From positions 68,069-132,068 of the forward strand of contig JALHMQ010000009.1 in NCBI GenBank assembly GCA_022843955.1: a DNA stretch of 64,000 nt, given 5' to 3'. The translations under genes and the position numbers were made by a program. Below are positions 61,801 through 64,000 of this stretch, in pieces. This DNA is from Burkholderiaceae bacterium (GTDB lineage: Bacteria; Pseudomonadota; Gammaproteobacteria; Burkholderiales; Burkholderiaceae_F). Positions within the stretch are counted from its first letter, which is position 1. Each line of letters begins with the position of its first letter. A model generated the notes under the pieces. It had not been told where the DNA came from, did no database searches, and worked only from the letters and a program-made list of their open reading frames with translations.

Positions 61801-62694
61801 TCAACCAGCGCTCTTGGCGAGGCAAAGTCGCAAGGCGTCGTCCCAGTTTGGCAGCTGCAGGTTCCAGGTGGACTCCGCATGAGCGACGCATAGCCGCGAA
61901 TTACGGGGTCGGAGTGCCGGTGTCGGATAGGCCTGAGTCGAGATCGGCGTCACGCCTTGCAGGGGGCGCTGCGGATCAGGGCACAGTTCAAAGATGCGAT
62001 TTGCGAAGTCGTACCACGAGCAGTGACCTCGCGAGGCCAGATGAAACGTCCCGCCGCGGTCAGCAAAACTGGTCGTCAGCGCTGCGCGCGACGCGCCTGC
62101 GCGCGCCAAGATGTGCGCAGTGGCCTGTGCCAAAGTTCGGGCCCAGGTCGGCGCGCCGATCTGGTCAGATACGACACGCAGTTCCTCGCGCTCTCCGGCC
62201 AGTCGCAGCATTGTGCGCAGGAAGTTCTGACCGCGCATCGCGTAGATCCAACTGGTGCGCAAGATTAGGTGGCTGCAGCCACCGGTGCGAATCGCCTCTT
62301 CACCGGCGAGCTTGCTACGGCCGTAGGCAGATAGTGGCCTCGGCACGTCGGTCTCACGCCACGGCACATCGCCACTCCCGTCGAACACATAGTCGGTCGA
62401 GTAGTGAACCAGCGCGGCACCGTTGCGTCTCGCCCAGCGCGCAAGCTCGCCGGGTGCAGCAGCGTTCACCGTCAGTGCAGCCTCCTCGTCAGTCTCAGCT
62501 CGATCCACCGCCGTGTAGGCGGCTGCGTTGACGATGACATCCGGGCTCATCTTGTCCAGTTCGGCGTAAACCGCTTTCGGTCGGGCCAGATCGAACTGAC
62601 GGCGCCCTACCCCAATCACCTCGCCCAACCCAGCGAGGCAACGTTCAAGTTCCCACCCCACCTGTCCGTCGCGACCAGTCACTAGGATTCGCAT
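61801..62694 (-). CDS. rmlD: dTDP-4-dehydrorhamnose reductase
   Basis: A 297-residue SDR. It starts MRILVTGRDGQVGWELERCL, then VIVNAAAYTAVDRAETDEEA, VHYSTDYVFDGSGDVPW, PLSAYGRSKLAGEEA (Tyr-x3-Lys) and LRTSWIYAMRGQNFLRTML, the RmlD signature. It reduces dTDP-4-dehydro-L-rhamnose to dTDP-L-rhamnose with NAD(P)H. ATG 62694 overlaps the rmlC stop as TGATG; a GTG codon immediately upstream is a weaker alternative. Confidence 0.96.
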   Translation of the reverse strand: MRILVTGRDGQVGWELERCLAGLGEVIGVGRRQFDLARPKAVYAELDKMSPDVIVNAAAYTAVDRAETDEEAALTVNAAAPGELARWARRNGAALVHYSTDYVFDGSGDVPWRETDVPRPLSAYGRSKLAGEEAIRTGGCSHLILRTSWIYAMRGQNFLRTMLRLAGEREELRVVSDQIGAPTWARTLAQATAHILARAGASRAALTTSFADRGGTFHLASRGHCSWYDFANRIFELCPDPQRPLQGVTPISTQAYPTPALRPRNSRLCVAHAESTWNLQLPNWDDALRLCLAKSAG

Positions 62695-63242
62695 CACGAA
62701 TACGTCTGAGCCTGCGCGAGCCTAGGCGCCACGGCGTCCTTGGGTGCGAGCAACGGCGACTGACCGCCGAGTGGCCAGTCAATACCAATGCTCTCGTCGT
62801 CCCAGCGAATGCACCGCTCATGCTCGGCGTGGCGGTAGTCGGTCGTCTTGTATAGGAAATCAGCAGTGTCACTCAGGACGAGGAAGGCGTGTCCGAAGCC
62901 AGGCGGAATCCAGAGCTGCCGGAAGCTCTCCCCGGTCAATTCAACACCGGCCCAACGACCAAAGTTCGGCGAAGAGCGACGCAGGTCGACGGCGACATCA
63001 AACACGGCGCCTGCCGTGACCCTTACGAGTTTGCCCTGGGGTCGCTCCACCTGGTAGTGAATGCCGCGCAGCACATGGCGCACCGAGCGAGAGTGGTTGT
63101 CCTGCACGAAGTCGACTGCTGAGCCCGTCGCATCATGAAACGTGCGGCGGTTCCAGCTTTCCGTAAAGAGCCCCCGCGCGTCGCGGTAAACCGCCGGGTC
63201 GAGCATCAGGACTTCAGGCAGCACCGTCGTTGTCACATTCAT
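62694..63242 (-). CDS. rmlC: dTDP-4-dehydrorhamnose 3,5-epimerase
   Basis: A 182-residue cupin. It has YRDARGLFTESWNRRTF, FVQDNHSRSVRHVLRGIHYQ with the catalytic His, GKLVRVTAGAVFDVAVDLRR and WIPPGFGHAFLVLSDTADFL. It epimerises C3 and C5 of the keto sugar. Length matches the family. It starts 10 bp after rmlA and ends in a TGATG overlap with rmlD. Confidence 0.97.
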   Translation of the reverse strand: MNVTTTVLPEVLMLDPAVYRDARGLFTESWNRRTFHDATGSAVDFVQDNHSRSVRHVLRGIHYQVERPQGKLVRVTAGAVFDVAVDLRRSSPNFGRWAGVELTGESFRQLWIPPGFGHAFLVLSDTADFLYKTTDYRHAEHERCIRWDDESIGIDWPLGGQSPLLAPKDAVAPRLAQAQTYS

Positions 63243-63252
63243 GATGACGTCG

Positions 63253-64000
63253 TCATGCGGTTGCAGGCAGAACGCGCTCTTTGAGCATTCGCAGCAAGTA
63301 CTGACCGTAGCTGTTGTTCTTCAACGGCTGCGCCAGCCTACCGACGGCATCGGCGCTGATCCAGCCCGAACGATAAGCAATCTCCTCTGGACACGCGACC
63401 TTCAGGCCTTGGCGAGCCTCTATGGTCTCAATGAAGGCCGACGCCTGCATCAGCGATTCATGGGTGCCGGTGTCGAGCCACGCCATGCCCCGACCGAGGA
63501 TCTCAACCCTGAGTTCTTCGCGCCGCATGTACCAAGCGTTGACGTCAGTGATCTCAAGTTCTCCCCGAGTCGACGGACGAATGCCGGCCGCCACATCGAG
63601 TACCCGGTTGTCGTAAAAGTACAGGCCCGTCACCGCATAGTTGGAACGTGGACGCGCGGGCTTCTCTTCTAGGCCGATCGCTTTGCCCGACAGATCAAAC
63701 TCAACCACACCGTAGCGCTGCGGATCGTTGACGTGATACGCGAATACCGTGGCGCCCTCTGTACGAGCGTTCGCCTGCTGCACCTGCGCCGCTAACTCGT
63801 GGCCGTAATAGATGTTGTCACCGAGAATCAGCGCAGCAGGCGACATGCCAATGAAGTCACGACCCAAAATGAAAGCCTGCGCGAGCCCATCCGGGGCTGG
63901 TTGAACCGTGTAGCGGATGTTCAGTCCCCACTGCGTACCGTCCTGCAGCAGTTCAGCAAAGCGCGGCGTATCTGCCGGCGTCGAGATGACCAGAACGTCC
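63253..64000 (-). CDS. rmlA: Glucose-1-phosphate thymidylyltransferase, partial at right edge
   Basis: The C-terminal ~248 residues are present. From the edge it reads [20 protein letters not shown], then [73 protein letters not shown] and [19 protein letters not shown], all RmlA signatures. It makes dTDP-glucose, the first step to dTDP-L-rhamnose. The N-terminal nucleotide site lies outside the window; rmlB is probably further along. Confidence 0.97.
   Translation of the reverse strand, partial: DVLVISTPADTPRFAELLQDGTQWGLNIRYTVQPAPDGLAQAFILGRDFIGMSPAALILGDNIYYGHELAAQVQQANARTEGATVFAYHVNDPQRYGVVEFDLSGKAIGLEEKPARPRSNYAVTGLYFYDNRVLDVAAGIRPSTRGELEITDVNAWYMRREELRVEILGRGMAWLDTGTHESLMQASAFIETIEARQGLKVACPEEIAYRSGWISADAVGRLAQPLKNNSYGQYLLRMLKERVLPATA

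Overview
The window is high-GC, gene-dense DNA from a Gram-negative bacterium, most likely a betaproteobacterium (Burkholderiales or Rhodocyclales). The reasons are a complete exosortase A (XrtA/EpsH) exopolysaccharide locus of the type common in floc- and biofilm-forming betaproteobacteria, a tetR-pcm-rhodanese-tolC block beside the LPS-core genes waaA and waaC, and a large O-antigen region. Nearly everything concerns cell-surface polysaccharide. No rRNA, tRNA, CRISPR or prophage was seen.

Layout. (1) 1-6.0 kb: two minus-strand lipoproteins with long Pro-rich linkers (one cut by the left edge, its linker encoded by a perfect hexanucleotide array), a GT4 glycosyltransferase, a secreted TPR protein and an asparagine-synthase-like protein without its glutaminase residues. 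(2) 6.0-27.8 kb: a minus-strand XrtA locus of 17 genes, many overlapping by 1-4 bases. In transcription order it encodes an export lipoprotein, chain-length protein, tyrosine kinase, outer-membrane barrel, ATPase, WecB, deacetylase, FemAB protein, exosortase A-EpsI, four sugar- or amido-transferases, a second TIGR03087-type transferase, GDP-mannose dehydrogenase, O-ligase and second deacetylase. (3) 27.8-31.4 kb: a plus-strand tetR, pcm, rhodanese, tolC block with a likely TetR operator and a terminator. (4) 31.4-36.3 kb: waaA, waaC, manB/algC-type phosphomutase and galU. (5) 36.3-51.7 kb: O-antigen genes: GT2 enzymes, a WbsX-like protein, methyltransferases, Wzx, manC, Wzm/Wzt and CgeB-type transferases. 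(6) 51.8-60.1 kb: a seven-gene cassette resembling the mycobacterial decaprenyl-phosphoryl-D-arabinose pathway: DprE2, DprE1, HAD-UbiA, an AglD-like membrane protein, GtrA, an FAD oxidoreductase and a large multi-TM candidate glycosyltransferase. (7) 60.4-64 kb: an epimerase and the dTDP-L-rhamnose genes rmlD, rmlC and rmlA (cut by the right edge).

How the genes work together. GalU, ManB, ManC, WecB, the GDP-mannose dehydrogenase and Rml enzymes supply UDP-glucose, GDP-mannose, UDP-ManNAc, GDP-mannuronate and dTDP-rhamnose. The XrtA locus builds and exports an exopolysaccharide and sorts PEP-CTERM proteins, although no PEP-CTERM substrate is visible here. The O-antigen region carries both a Wzx flippase and an ABC exporter. 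The arabinose cassette would make a lipid-linked D-arabinofuranose donor for a transferase acting outside the membrane.

The O-antigen part bears signs of rearrangement: an IS5-type transposase remnant, a frameshifted GT2 fragment, a gmd-fcl deletion scar and a second fcl-like tail. The most interesting items are the arabinose cassette with its unassigned membrane transferase, the glutaminase-dead asparagine synthase homologue, the gmd-fcl scar and the coding hexanucleotide array.
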